Shown here piece after piece: positions 16,081 to 24,743 of a stretch of 64,000 nucleotides of DNA (position 1 is the first letter of the stretch; every line of letters starts with the position of its first letter). The position numbers and the translations under genes are program-made. The notes beneath the pieces were generated by a model. The model searched no databases. It was not told the DNA's origin and was given only the letters and a program-made list of their open reading frames with translations. Source of the stretch: Umezawaea tangerina (lineage in GTDB: Bacteria; Actinomycetota; Actinomycetes; Mycobacteriales; Pseudonocardiaceae); NCBI RefSeq assembly GCF_003002815.1, contig NZ_PVTF01000008.1:372001-436000 (forward strand), read 5' to 3'.

Positions 16081-17672
16081 CCACGACAGCGAACACCGGC
16101 CCCGTCTTCGCCGGACCGCGCACCCCTCTGCCGATCCCCGCGCAGGTCGACGTGCTGATCGTCGGCTCCGGGCCGAACGGGGCCACCTACGCCCGCGTCC
16201 TGAGCGAACACCACCCCCGCGCCCGCATCCTGATGGTCGAGGCCGGGCCGCGCCTCACCACCGTCCCCGGCCTGCACACCCGCAACATCACCGACCCCGA
16301 CGAGCTCCGCCGCACCGTCGTCGGGTCCGAGGGCGGCGACTCGACCCGTTCCGCCGAAGTCGGCACGCACCTGCGCCAGGAACGCGCGGGCGCCGTCCCC
16401 GCGGCCGGCACGTTCTTCGTCGACCGCGACGCGGCAGCCCGCAACGACGCCGGCACCCTCCCCGCCGCCGCGCTCTCCTCCAACGTCGGGGGAATGGGCC
16501 GCCACTGGGCCTGCGCGACACCGGACCCGCACCCGGCGGAGCTGCCGCGGTTCGTCCCCCGCGAGGAATGGGCGCGGGTCCTGGACCGGGGCCGTCGCCT
16601 GCTCGGGGCGAACGACGGTCCGCTGACCACCGCGGCCCACTGGGCGGAATGCCTCCGCAGGGTCTCGGCCACCTTCGACGCCTCCCTCCCCGCCGACCGC
16701 CGCTCGGGCAACATGCCCGTCGCCCGGCGGAGCACACCGGACGGCTCCGTGCACTGGTCGGGCAGCGACACCATCCTCGGCGCACTGGCCACCGAACCCC
16801 GCGACACGTTCACGATCGCCGCGGAAACCCTCTGCACCGCACTGCACGAGGAGGACGGCCGCGTCCGTGCCGCGACCCTGCGGTCCCTTGTGGACGGATC
16901 CACGACGACGGTGGCCGCCTCGGTCGTGGTCGTCGCCGCGGACTCGCTGCGCACCCCGCAGCTGCTGTGGAACTCAGGCATCCGGCCACCCGCCCTCGGC
17001 CGCTACCTGGGCGACCACCTCGTGATCGCGGGCTCGTTCACCCCGGAGTACCTGGACGCCCCCGAGGACATCTCCGAGATCTTCGGAGCGGGCCGCAGCC
17101 TGAACAACACCACCGGAACGGCGTCCAACGGCCTGGGCACCATCCCGTTCAACCCCGACACCCACCCCCTGCACAGCCAGTTCGGCCAGGCCGCGGTCCA
17201 GCGTGAAGGCAGGCCGCGTCCGGTGGGGGTGACCATGTTCGGCTACATGCTGCCCAAGCAGGCGCGCTACGAGGACCGCGTGCGCTTCCGCGCCGACAAG
17301 AGCGACCGGTACGGGATGCCCGCCATCGAGTTCGACTACTCGCTGACCGACCGCGACCACGAGCTGGCCGACCTCGCCACCGCCAACGTGGTCCGCGCCG
17401 CCGAGGTGCTCGGCGCGTCGGACGTGACACCGGTGAGGCAACCCCACGGCATGTCGCTGCACTACCTCGGCACCGTCCGGATGGGCGCCGAGGACGACGG
17501 GACCTCGGTCTGCGACAGCGGTTCACGGGTGTGGGGGTACGACAACCTCCACGTCGCGTGCAACGGCGTGATCCCGGCCGACCTGAGCTGCAACCCCACC
17601 CTCACCAGCGTCGCCATGTCGGTCCGGGGCGCCATCGCGGCCTCCGCCGTCCTCGAAGCCGCCATGGCCTGA
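16077..17672 (+). CDS. Pyranose-oxidase-like FAD oxidoreductase, probable glycoside 3-oxidase
   Basis: 531 residues of the GMC superfamily. The N-terminus has the FAD motif VLIVGSGPNGATYA (~28-41). GGMGRHWACATP corresponds to the pyranose 2-oxidase segment whose His carries covalent FAD. Near the C-terminus SLHYLGTVRMG and VIPADLSCNPTLTS supply the catalytic His and Asn. Homologues in soil bacteria oxidise C3 of the sugar of C-glycosides, the step that labilises the bond for the deglycosidase. It is fused by an ATGA overlap to the alpha subunit. Whether the substrate is a C- or O-glycoside cannot be told from sequence alone. Confidence 0.82.
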   Translation: MTTTANTGPVFAGPRTPLPIPAQVDVLIVGSGPNGATYARVLSEHHPRARILMVEAGPRLTTVPGLHTRNITDPDELRRTVVGSEGGDSTRSAEVGTHLRQERAGAVPAAGTFFVDRDAAARNDAGTLPAAALSSNVGGMGRHWACATPDPHPAELPRFVPREEWARVLDRGRRLLGANDGPLTTAAHWAECLRRVSATFDASLPADRRSGNMPVARRSTPDGSVHWSGSDTILGALATEPRDTFTIAAETLCTALHEEDGRVRAATLRSLVDGSTTTVAASVVVVAADSLRTPQLLWNSGIRPPALGRYLGDHLVIAGSFTPEYLDAPEDISEIFGAGRSLNNTTGTASNGLGTIPFNPDTHPLHSQFGQAAVQREGRPRPVGVTMFGYMLPKQARYEDRVRFRADKSDRYGMPAIEFDYSLTDRDHELADLATANVVRAAEVLGASDVTPVRQPHGMSLHYLGTVRMGAEDDGTSVCDSGSRVWGYDNLHVACNGVIPADLSCNPTLTSVAMSVRGAIAASAVLEAAMA

Positions 17673-17718
17673 ACCGACCCTCCCACCAGCCACCGGACCG
17701 CCGTGTGAAGGAGCACCC

Positions 17719-18999
17719 ATGTCCGTCGCGTCGCACGAACCCGAAGCCACCACCAACGACCCGCACGACGGGAGAGGACTCCCCGGCCTGCGGGAGAACC
17801 GCCTGTTCCCGCTGCTGTCCACGCTCGTCCTCACCGCGGTCGTGCTGTTCCTGTTCTGGTCCGCGTTGTCCTCGGTTTTCCTTGCCCTGCAAGTGAAGCA
17901 GCTCGACCCCGAAGGCGCCGCGGGCGGACTGGCCAAGGTCCTGGCCGTCGGCGCGATCGGGGCCCTGCTCTCCGCACCGCTCGCGGGCGCGCTGAGCGAC
18001 CGCACCCGCAGCCGGATCGGCGGACGCGGACCCTGGATGCTCGGCGGCGCCGTCGTGACGCTCGTGCTCGCGTTCCTGATCGGCCGCGCCTCCAGCACCA
18101 CCGAGCTGATGGTCTACTGGACGCTCGTCCAGGCGAGCACCAACTTCATCTTCACCCCGCTGCTCGTGCACATCCCGGAACGGGTCCCGCTTGCCCGCCG
18201 CGGGATCTTCTCCGCCGGCTTGGGCCTCAGCCACCTCGGGGGCATGCTGCTCGGCTCTGCGGTCGGCGCGGCCTTCGCCACCAGGCTCACCGTCGGCTAC
18301 CTCCTGGTGAGCGTGCTGCTGGTCCTCGCCGTCACCGCCTTCGTCCTGGTGAACCGCCGCTCCAACGTCGGCACACCCACGTCAGCCTTCCGCCTCGGGC
18401 CCCTGCTCAGGACGTTCTGGGTCAACCCCGTCAAGCACCCCGCCTTCGGGCTGGTGTTCCTGGGCAGGTTCCTGTTCATGACCGGGTTCTTCCCGACCAC
18501 CGTGTACCTGCTCTACGTGCTGCAGGACTACCTCGGCCTCGGCGACGCGGCGGTGGCGCGCATGCCCGCGGTCAGCCTCGCCAGCCTGGTCGGCTCCCTC
18601 ATCGGCACACCGCTGGCGGGCTGGCTGACCGACCGCCTGCGCGCCACCCGCCCGTTGATCTACGCCAGCTCGGCCATCATGGTCGTCGCCTTCGTGCTGC
18701 CACTGGTGTTCCCCACGTTCATCGGCCTGCTCGCCTACAGCTTCCTGATCGGACTGGGCTTCGCGTCGTTCGGTGCCGTGGACTACGTCCTGATCACGAA
18801 GGTGCTGCCGTCCCAGGACGACGCGGGCAAGGACCTCGGCATCATCAACATGACCACCACGCTCTCCCAGACCCTGGGGGTCGGTGTCGCCGGCGCGCTG
18901 ATCGGCGCCGTCGGCTCCTACGCCGTCCTGTTCCCGCTGGGGATCGTGCTGGTCTCGCTGGGCGCGGTGTGCGTGATGTTCATCAAGGGCGTGCGGTAG
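17719..18999 (+). CDS. MFS transporter, probable glycoside importer
   Basis: 426 residues with about 12 hydrophobic helices and an AAGGAG ribosome site. After TM2 it has ALSDRTRSRIGGRGPWM, which matches the GPH/sugar-type MFS loop (SDR-R-G-R-PW), and LVVGS-like glycine-rich helices follow. Being the last gene of the catabolic operon, 46 bases after the oxidase, it is likely to import the glycoside or keto-sugar product. Direction of transport is inferred from the operon. Confidence 0.85.
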   Translation: MSVASHEPEATTNDPHDGRGLPGLRENRLFPLLSTLVLTAVVLFLFWSALSSVFLALQVKQLDPEGAAGGLAKVLAVGAIGALLSAPLAGALSDRTRSRIGGRGPWMLGGAVVTLVLAFLIGRASSTTELMVYWTLVQASTNFIFTPLLVHIPERVPLARRGIFSAGLGLSHLGGMLLGSAVGAAFATRLTVGYLLVSVLLVLAVTAFVLVNRRSNVGTPTSAFRLGPLLRTFWVNPVKHPAFGLVFLGRFLFMTGFFPTTVYLLYVLQDYLGLGDAAVARMPAVSLASLVGSLIGTPLAGWLTDRLRATRPLIYASSAIMVVAFVLPLVFPTFIGLLAYSFLIGLGFASFGAVDYVLITKVLPSQDDAGKDLGIINMTTTLSQTLGVGVAGALIGAVGSYAVLFPLGIVLVSLGAVCVMFIKGVR

Positions 19000-19035
19000 C
19001 GCCCTGCTAGCCTCCACGCCACTGTTCCCGACCTG

Positions 19036-20679
19036 GTGGGACCACCCGTGTTCGACGCTGACGACCTGCCCGCCTTCGAACCGCTTGAGCTCGACGACGA
19101 GAGCGACGGCGACGACGTCGAGCGGCCGCCGTTGCGCGGCACCACGACACCGCCCGCCGGGGTGCACGACGTGGACTGGGCCGCCCTAGAGGACGCGTAC
19201 GGCACGGCCCACATGACTCCGTGGTTCATCGAGGCGCTCACGAGCGACGACGCCGGCGACCGGGACTTCGGTGTCTACGGCCTGTACTCGGCCACCACGC
19301 ACCAGGGCTCGGTGTACACGGCGTCGGAGGCCGCGATCCCGTTCCTGGCCGAGCTCGTCCGCCGCGACACCCCGTCGGCGTTGGTGTTCCTGGCCAGGAT
19401 CGCCGTCGGCGAGACGCACTTCGTGACCCGACCCGACGACGTCGCCAAGGCCACCAGCGAGTACGCGGGAGCCGTGGCCGAGTTCGCCGCCGACGTCGAG
19501 GCCATGTGGACCCGCACCGGCGACGAGGAGGCGTTGCGGCTGCTGGTCCTCCTGGGCCGGGAACCCAAAGAACTCCCCGCGCTCACCCCGGACGCCACCG
19601 CGGGTCTGTGCTTGGCCCACGCCTTCCTCGCCGCACGGGACAACGACGTCACCCCCGGCACCGCGAAGCACACCGGCCCGAAGGTGGACCACCTCGCCGC
19701 CGCGCGAGACCTGATGACCAGCAGCCCGTCGCTGCACGTGCGAGGCGCCGCCGCGGCATGCCTGGTCTACTCCGGATTCCCCGACGACCACGCGTTCGCC
19801 CTGCTCCACCACCTCGCGCAGGGCGAGTACCCCGTGCTCGACGCGTGGACCGCGGATCTCGCCGACCTGGCCGCCTCCGCGTGGACCTTCGGCACGGACG
19901 ACGACGGGCTGCTCACGGCACCCGACAACACCCTGCCGAACCTCTACTCCCGACTCCTCGAACGCATGGCCCGCCAGTTCCGCCCCAGCGGCGACGCCTA
20001 CCGCCCGCTGTCACCGGACGAGGTGACGCCCGACCAGCGCACCACCCTGGAGACCGCGCTGCGCGCCGCCCCGGAGGCGATCACCGGCACCGACGCCTCC
20101 TACCTGTCCATCGACGCCCCGGCGACACTGGCCGCGACCCACCGCCTGCTCGGCACCGCCACCGGCGAACTCACCCGACGCACGTCCCGAGGCCTGCTCT
20201 GGTACGTCCTCGAAACCGACCTGCTCGCCCAGGGCCACCAGGAACCAGCCCTCACCGCCCTTGCCGAAGTAGACGCCTGGACCGCCCTCGCCGAGGTGTT
20301 CGCGCCCAGACAGCCGAACGGCACCGAAGAGTCGATCACCCTGACCGTCCGCCACCTCAACGGCGACCCGAACGCCGCGACGCTCGCCCTGTGCTCGACC
20401 TTCGCCGACGCCCTCACCGACTACCGCCCCCAGGCGGAGGCGTTCCTCGACGAATGGCTTCCGACTGTGTCCGAAGTGGACGGTTACGACCTCGCGTTCA
20501 AGGTGCCCGCCCAGCGCATCGGCACCGCACTGACCGCACTGGCCCGATCGGGCGAACTACCGACGCGCTTCCACCCGATGATCAAGCCCTACCACCGCTT
20601 CCCGGAGCACTCCCGGATTCCGCTGCCGCTGCTGCGCGAACTGGCAGCTGTACTGCCGCCGGACATCGCACCCGTCTGA
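19036..20679 (+). CDS. HEAT-like repeat protein of unknown function
   Basis: 547 residues from the GTG at 19036 (a GTG at 19048 is an equal choice). It is acidic and largely alpha-helical, with repeated helix pairs such as AIPFLAELVRRDTPSALVFLARIA and LRGAAAACLVY-like segments that resemble HEAT or Armadillo repeats. No catalytic motif, signal peptide or membrane segment is seen. It begins 36 bases after the transporter but has no ribosome site typical of the operon, so it may be separate. Actinomycete genomes often carry such proteins as unassigned cytoplasmic hypotheticals. Confidence 0.75.
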   Translation: MGPPVFDADDLPAFEPLELDDESDGDDVERPPLRGTTTPPAGVHDVDWAALEDAYGTAHMTPWFIEALTSDDAGDRDFGVYGLYSATTHQGSVYTASEAAIPFLAELVRRDTPSALVFLARIAVGETHFVTRPDDVAKATSEYAGAVAEFAADVEAMWTRTGDEEALRLLVLLGREPKELPALTPDATAGLCLAHAFLAARDNDVTPGTAKHTGPKVDHLAAARDLMTSSPSLHVRGAAAACLVYSGFPDDHAFALLHHLAQGEYPVLDAWTADLADLAASAWTFGTDDDGLLTAPDNTLPNLYSRLLERMARQFRPSGDAYRPLSPDEVTPDQRTTLETALRAAPEAITGTDASYLSIDAPATLAATHRLLGTATGELTRRTSRGLLWYVLETDLLAQGHQEPALTALAEVDAWTALAEVFAPRQPNGTEESITLTVRHLNGDPNAATLALCSTFADALTDYRPQAEAFLDEWLPTVSEVDGYDLAFKVPAQRIGTALTALARSGELPTRFHPMIKPYHRFPEHSRIPLPLLRELAAVLPPDIAPV

Positions 20680-20941
20680 TCCGACGACATCGGAACATCC
20701 ACCTGTCCAGGTCACGACAAGCGGTCGCCACCCCCGCGATGATCACGAGGTCGGCGTGGTCCGGTCCGCCGCGTCGAGCCGTCCGGAATCGTCCGGATTC
20801 CTTGTCGCCGGAAGGGTGTCGGAACGACGATGACGCGCACAGGCAGAGCCAACGGCGATGTGCTGCCACGACCCCGGACACCTTGGTGGAAGACCCCGCA
20901 CACGGGGGTGAGTGGGCGACGACCACCTTGAATGGACATCG
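20680..20941. other. Intergenic region ahead of lsr2
   Basis: 262 bases with no supported gene or repeat; it probably holds the promoter of the Lsr2 gene. Confidence 0.4.
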
Positions 20942-21274
20942 ATGGCTTATCGCACGGTTACCGAGTTCGTCGACGACCTCGACGGTGGCGAAGCCCACGA
21001 GACGGTGACCTTCGGTCTGGACGGTGTCCACTACCGGATCGACTTGTCGGAGGCCAACGCGACCAGGCTCCGTCAGGAACTCGCCCTGTTCATCCGGCAC
21101 GGTCGGCGCGCGGAAAGCACACGCCGTTCTCCCTCCGCGACAGGCGCTTCAGCCGGAGAAGCCGCCCGCAACCGGCAGATCCGCTCCTGGGCCCAGGCCG
21201 CCGGACTCCCCATCAACTACCGCGGACGCATTCCGGCCGAGATCACCGCGATGTTCCGCGCGAGACACGACTGA
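20942..21274 (+). CDS. lsr2: Lsr2-family nucleoid-associated protein
   Basis: 110 residues. The N-terminal dimerisation domain reads TEFVDDLDGGEAHETVTFGLDG with the usual YRIDLSEANATRLRQEL. The C-terminal DNA-binding half has IRSWAQAAGLPINYRGRIPAEITAMF, where RGRIP is the AT-hook-like motif. Lsr2 is the actinobacterial functional equivalent of H-NS and silences AT-rich or acquired DNA. This copy lies among catabolic and degraded genes and may be a paralogue rather than the housekeeping gene. The ATG at 20942 is the only sensible start, although its ribosome site is weak. Confidence 0.92.
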   Translation: MAYRTVTEFVDDLDGGEAHETVTFGLDGVHYRIDLSEANATRLRQELALFIRHGRRAESTRRSPSATGASAGEAARNRQIRSWAQAAGLPINYRGRIPAEITAMFRARHD

Positions 21275-21470
21275 GCAACCACGGACCACCGTCCCGTGAA
21301 ACAGCAACGCGGGACACGACCCGATCCGGTGCCGGGCTGATTCCGCCATCGCGGCCCCGGCCGCAGGGACCCTGGTGGCCCCGATCGCCCGGCTCATCGC
21401 CGCGCACGAGAACCCATCTGCGAGTCCCACGGGCACACCTGGGCGGACCGGGGTCGAATCTCGGCCACGA

Positions 21471-21848
21471 TCAGATGCTCCCAGCTTTTGGCTGTGCGGA
21501 GGTTCCAAGGGGCGATTCGGTCGGCTCATCCTGCGTGGCGGATTCCGAGGCTCTACCAGTGTCGACGCTGATGGTCTTCAACTCACCAAGCGCGGACATC
21601 GCCTTGCGCCGAACGGACTGGTGCAGGTCGTCGGCGAGATAATCGTTCCTGCCTTCCAAATCGTCGAACGTAACGATGGCGGCATGGGTGAACGGGGCAG
21701 ACGACTCCGGAAAACCACGGTTCTCGCCGATCGAGACGTCCTTGACAGCGGGGATGGTGGCGAAACTCCGGATACCCTCCAGGATCTCCTCCACCTCCGC
21801 TTGCGGCGAGTCCTTCCGGAACCAGAAGAACAACAGGTGGTGAATCAC
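21471..21848 (-). CDS. Dabb-family (stress-responsive alpha/beta barrel) protein
   Basis: 125 residues from a GTG with GAGGAG 6 bases upstream; the ORF frame extends further but without a start signal. VIHHLLFFWFRKDSP and the later FTHAAIVTFDDLEGRNDYLADDLHQ match the ferredoxin-like Dabb fold, which forms dimeric barrels and occurs in small cyclases, monooxygenase-like enzymes and stress proteins. It is the last gene of the minus-strand operon that begins at 27192, 132 bases after the LLM gene, so it probably acts in the same pathway. The tail after residue ~95 is low-complexity. Confidence 0.78.
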   Translation of the reverse strand: MIHHLLFFWFRKDSPQAEVEEILEGIRSFATIPAVKDVSIGENRGFPESSAPFTHAAIVTFDDLEGRNDYLADDLHQSVRRKAMSALGELKTISVDTGRASESATQDEPTESPLGTSAQPKAGSI

Positions 21849-21980
21849 TACGCACTCCTCACCCTGATGGCCGACCTTCTCGGTCTGCTGTTCAGCGAGG
21901 TCGCCCTGACCCCTGTCGCCCGCACCGACTTCGGGCCCACCCACCGCGCCTCCGTGGAGGCGGGACCGGTGTGAGCCCGC

Positions 21981-23000
21981 TCAGGCCACCCACTCCTTGA
22001 GAAGACGCACCAGTTCGGCGGCGTCGTCACCGACAGGGGTCACCTGGAGGTCGGTCACACCCGATTCCCGGAAGGCCTCGACGCGTTCCTTGACGTACGA
22101 CGCCGGGCCGACGAGATTGGTGCGTTCCAGCAGTTCGAGCGGTACGGCGGCCTCGGCCTCCTGCTTCTTGCCGTCGAGGTAGAGCTCCTGGATCCGCCGG
22201 GCCTCGTCCTCGTAGCCGTACCGACGAACGAGGTCGTTGAAGAAGTTCTCGCCGCGACCGCCCATGCCGCCGACGTAGCGGGCGAACACCGGGCGGACGA
22301 GGTCGAGGACGCCCTTCACGTCTTCTCCGATGGCCACCACGCCACCGGCCACGACCTCCAGCGGCGCGAGATCCGCGGAGCGCGCGGCCACGCCGGCGGC
22401 GAGCGCGTCTCCCCATACCCGAGCGGCGTCCTCGGGCGAGTAGAGGAACGGCAGCCAGCCGTCGGCGTACGACGCGGCGCCCTCGACCGACTTCGGGCCC
22501 AAGGCGGCGAGGTAGATCGGGACCGCGGGACGCGGCGGCCTGCTCATCAGCTTGAGCGGCCTGCCAAGGCTCCCAGGGAGCGGCACCTGGAAGGACGGGC
22601 CGTCGTGCTCGATCGGCTCACGGCGCAGGGCGGAGCGCATGATCCCCACGACCTCCTTGGTCCGACCGACGGGTCGGGCGTAGGGCACGCCGTGCCAGCC
22701 CTCGACGACCCGCGGTCCGGAGGCGCCCAGGCCGATGACGGCGCGGCCGCCGGAGACGCTGTCGAGGCCCGCTGCGGTCTGGGCGAGCAGGGTCGGCGTG
22801 CGGGAGTAGACGTTGAGGATCGCCGACCCGATCTCGACGGTCGAGGTGCGCGCCGCCAGGTAGCCCATCAGCGTCGGGGAGTCGAAGCCGTAGCCCTCCC
22901 CGACCCACACCGTGTCGAGCCCGGCGGCCTCGAAGGCAACGACCTGCTCCGCGGCCGCCCGTGGATTACCTCCGTGGGCCAGCATGGTCGACAGCCTCAC
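21981..23000 (-). CDS. LLM-class (F420- or FMN-dependent) oxidoreductase
   Basis: 339 residues starting at the GTG that overlaps the upstream SDR stop (GTGA). The TIM-barrel pattern of luciferase-like enzymes is clear: FEAAGLDTVWVGEGYGFDSPTLMGYLAARTSTVEIGSAI near the start and GWHGVPYARPVGRTKEVVGIMRSALRREP later. Such enzymes transfer hydride with F420 or act as flavin monooxygenases. The first residue set does not decide between the two, though F420 use is common in this lineage. It belongs to a six-gene catabolic-looking operon. Confidence 0.85.
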   Translation of the reverse strand: MRLSTMLAHGGNPRAAAEQVVAFEAAGLDTVWVGEGYGFDSPTLMGYLAARTSTVEIGSAILNVYSRTPTLLAQTAAGLDSVSGGRAVIGLGASGPRVVEGWHGVPYARPVGRTKEVVGIMRSALRREPIEHDGPSFQVPLPGSLGRPLKLMSRPPRPAVPIYLAALGPKSVEGAASYADGWLPFLYSPEDAARVWGDALAAGVAARSADLAPLEVVAGGVVAIGEDVKGVLDLVRPVFARYVGGMGGRGENFFNDLVRRYGYEDEARRIQELYLDGKKQEAEAAVPLELLERTNLVGPASYVKERVEAFRESGVTDLQVTPVGDDAAELVRLLKEWVA

Positions 23001-23815
23001 GACCGGGACCCCTTCGGTGCGGGAGCCGCGGAGTCGAAACTGGCGCCCATCCCGATGCTGGCGCCTCCGTCGACCGGGGTCACCGTGCCGGTCACGAACC
23101 TCGCGCCCGGCGAGACCAGTGTGGCGACGAGGTCCGCGAACTCCCGGGGTGCGCCGATGCGACCCAGCGGCGCCGTGGTCCCCAGCCGCTCCTTGGACAG
23201 TTCGGGCTGACGTTCGATGGTCTTGGCGAGCAGCGACGTGTCGAAGTAGCCGGCCAGCAGCGTGTTGACGCTGATGTCCTGCGCACCGACCTCGAGTGCG
23301 AGGGTCTGCGCGTAGCCGATCACCGCCGACCACACCGTCGTCGGCGCGGCCATGCCGACCGCGGGACGCCGGGCGACCGCCGACACGACGTTGAGGATGC
23401 TGCCGCCCTCGGCCGTCATGTGCGGCAGCGTGGCCCGCACGGACCTGACGACGTAGAAGAAGTGCCGTTCGAAGGCCTGCAACCAGACCTCGTCGGTGAG
23501 CTCGGAGATCCGCCGGATCGGCGGCCCGCCGTCGTTGGTCACCAGCACGTGGACGGCGTCCCCGAACCGCTCCAGCGTCGAGGCGGTCACCCCTTCCAGG
23601 TCCGCGGCGCTCGAGCAGTCGGCGGCCAGGCCGAGGACCCGCTCCTCGCCGTACCTCTCGGCGAGCTGCCTCTCCGCCGCGGCGACCTTCTCCGCGCGCC
23701 GTGCGAAGAAGGCGACATGGGCGCCCTCAGCCAGGAGGCGCTCGGCGATCGCGAAACCGAGCCCGTCGCTACCGCCACCGACGATGGCGACCTTGCCGGT
23801 CAGTCCCAGGTCCAT
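22997..23815 (-). CDS. SDR-fold protein lacking the catalytic YxxxK
   Basis: 272 residues from the ATG at 23815. The nucleotide fold is complete (AIVGGGSDGLGFAIAERLL) and so are the NDGGPP and C-terminal RFVTGTVTPVDGGASIGMG parts. Where a classical SDR has AAYSAAKAAVIGYA, this one reads AAPTTVWSAVIGYA, so the catalytic Tyr and Lys are Pro and Trp. It may bind NAD(P) and act by another mechanism or be regulatory. Its start lies within the last 47 bases of the amidohydrolase gene, and its stop overlaps the LLM gene. Confidence 0.8.
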   Translation of the reverse strand: MDLGLTGKVAIVGGGSDGLGFAIAERLLAEGAHVAFFARRAEKVAAAERQLAERYGEERVLGLAADCSSAADLEGVTASTLERFGDAVHVLVTNDGGPPIRRISELTDEVWLQAFERHFFYVVRSVRATLPHMTAEGGSILNVVSAVARRPAVGMAAPTTVWSAVIGYAQTLALEVGAQDISVNTLLAGYFDTSLLAKTIERQPELSKERLGTTAPLGRIGAPREFADLVATLVSPGARFVTGTVTPVDGGASIGMGASFDSAAPAPKGSRS

Positions 23816-24701
23816 CACGCCACCCGATCCCGGCGAGGAAAGCCGCGGCATTGCCCGTGAAGACGTCGTCGAGGACGTCAGCGGAATAGCCCTGCTCGCG
23901 CCACTCGGCGACCAGCCGCTCGTGGCTGAGCATCGGGTAGTCGGCGCCGAAGAAGACGCGCTTGCGCAGCCGCTTACCGATCTCGCGCTTGAGCTCGTCG
24001 GGGAAGTAGCGCGGGGACCAACCGTGGAGCTCCATCCAGACGTTCCCCTTGTGCAGGGCCGTCGCGATCATCTCCGACTGCCAGGGCCAGGCCACGCGGC
24101 CCGCGATCACGTTGAGCTCCGGGTGGCGCGCGGCCACCCGATCGACGTACCGCGGGTGGCCGCCCTCCAGGGTGATGCCCATGCCGCCGCGGGTGCCGGC
24201 GCCCGTCGCCGACATCCCGACGTGCATCAGCACGGGGCGGCCGGCCTCGCGGCACAGGTTCAGGCAGGCCTCCCAGCCCGGCTCGTCCGGCGTGCCTGCC
24301 GCTGTGAACGAGTGCACCGCCAGTCCGATCAGCCCTGGTCCGTCGCTGAGACAGCGCTCCAACTCCTTGACGTGGGCCGGCTGCGTGGGATCGATGCCGA
24401 TCCAGTGGCCGAGGACGACATCGGGGTACCGGCGCGAGAAGTCGAAGGCGTAGTCGTGCTGCTCCCGGACGGCGCCGACCTCCAACGTGTAGGTGAAGGC
24501 GAAGTCCAGCATCACCCGTGCGTTCGCCGTGCGGAACTGCTCGGCCTGCTCCTCGTCGCTGACGAAGCTCATGCCCCACTTGAAGTAGCCCCGCAGCGCT
24601 TCGCGGTCCGCCGCGGTTTTGTAGGGACTGCCTCGCCACCCTCGTTCGGTGCCCCAGTGGGAGTGGAAGTCGATCAGGCGGGGGGCCGTGTCCGTGCGCA
24701 A
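23769..24701 (-). CDS. Amidohydrolase family protein (decarboxylase/hydrolase-like)
   Basis: 310 residues of the amidohydrolase-2 superfamily. Metal-binding hints are the N-terminal HxH (DFHSHWG), a His in VLMHVGM and the late Asp in FFGADYPM. The subfamily signature NVWMELHGWSPRYFPDELKREI occurs in proteins related to resorcylate-type decarboxylases. The family decarboxylates or hydrolyses aromatic and cyclic acids. It follows the acyl-CoA ligase by 42 bases. The last ~15 residues are in the region overlapping the SDR and may be poorly conserved. Confidence 0.83.
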   Translation of the reverse strand: MRTDTAPRLIDFHSHWGTERGWRGSPYKTAADREALRGYFKWGMSFVSDEEQAEQFRTANARVMLDFAFTYTLEVGAVREQHDYAFDFSRRYPDVVLGHWIGIDPTQPAHVKELERCLSDGPGLIGLAVHSFTAAGTPDEPGWEACLNLCREAGRPVLMHVGMSATGAGTRGGMGITLEGGHPRYVDRVAARHPELNVIAGRVAWPWQSEMIATALHKGNVWMELHGWSPRYFPDELKREIGKRLRKRVFFGADYPMLSHERLVAEWREQGYSADVLDDVFTGNAAAFLAGIGWRDGPGTDRQGRHRRWR

Positions 24702-24743
24702 CGCTGAGCGCCTTTCCTCGATGCTGCGGGTGGGTCTGATGGG

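Noticed and set aside
23769-24701. Amidohydrolase judged inactive for lack of a beta-6 His
   Set aside because: The AGR.AWPW form seems usual in this subfamily, so the missing His is not good evidence of inactivity.
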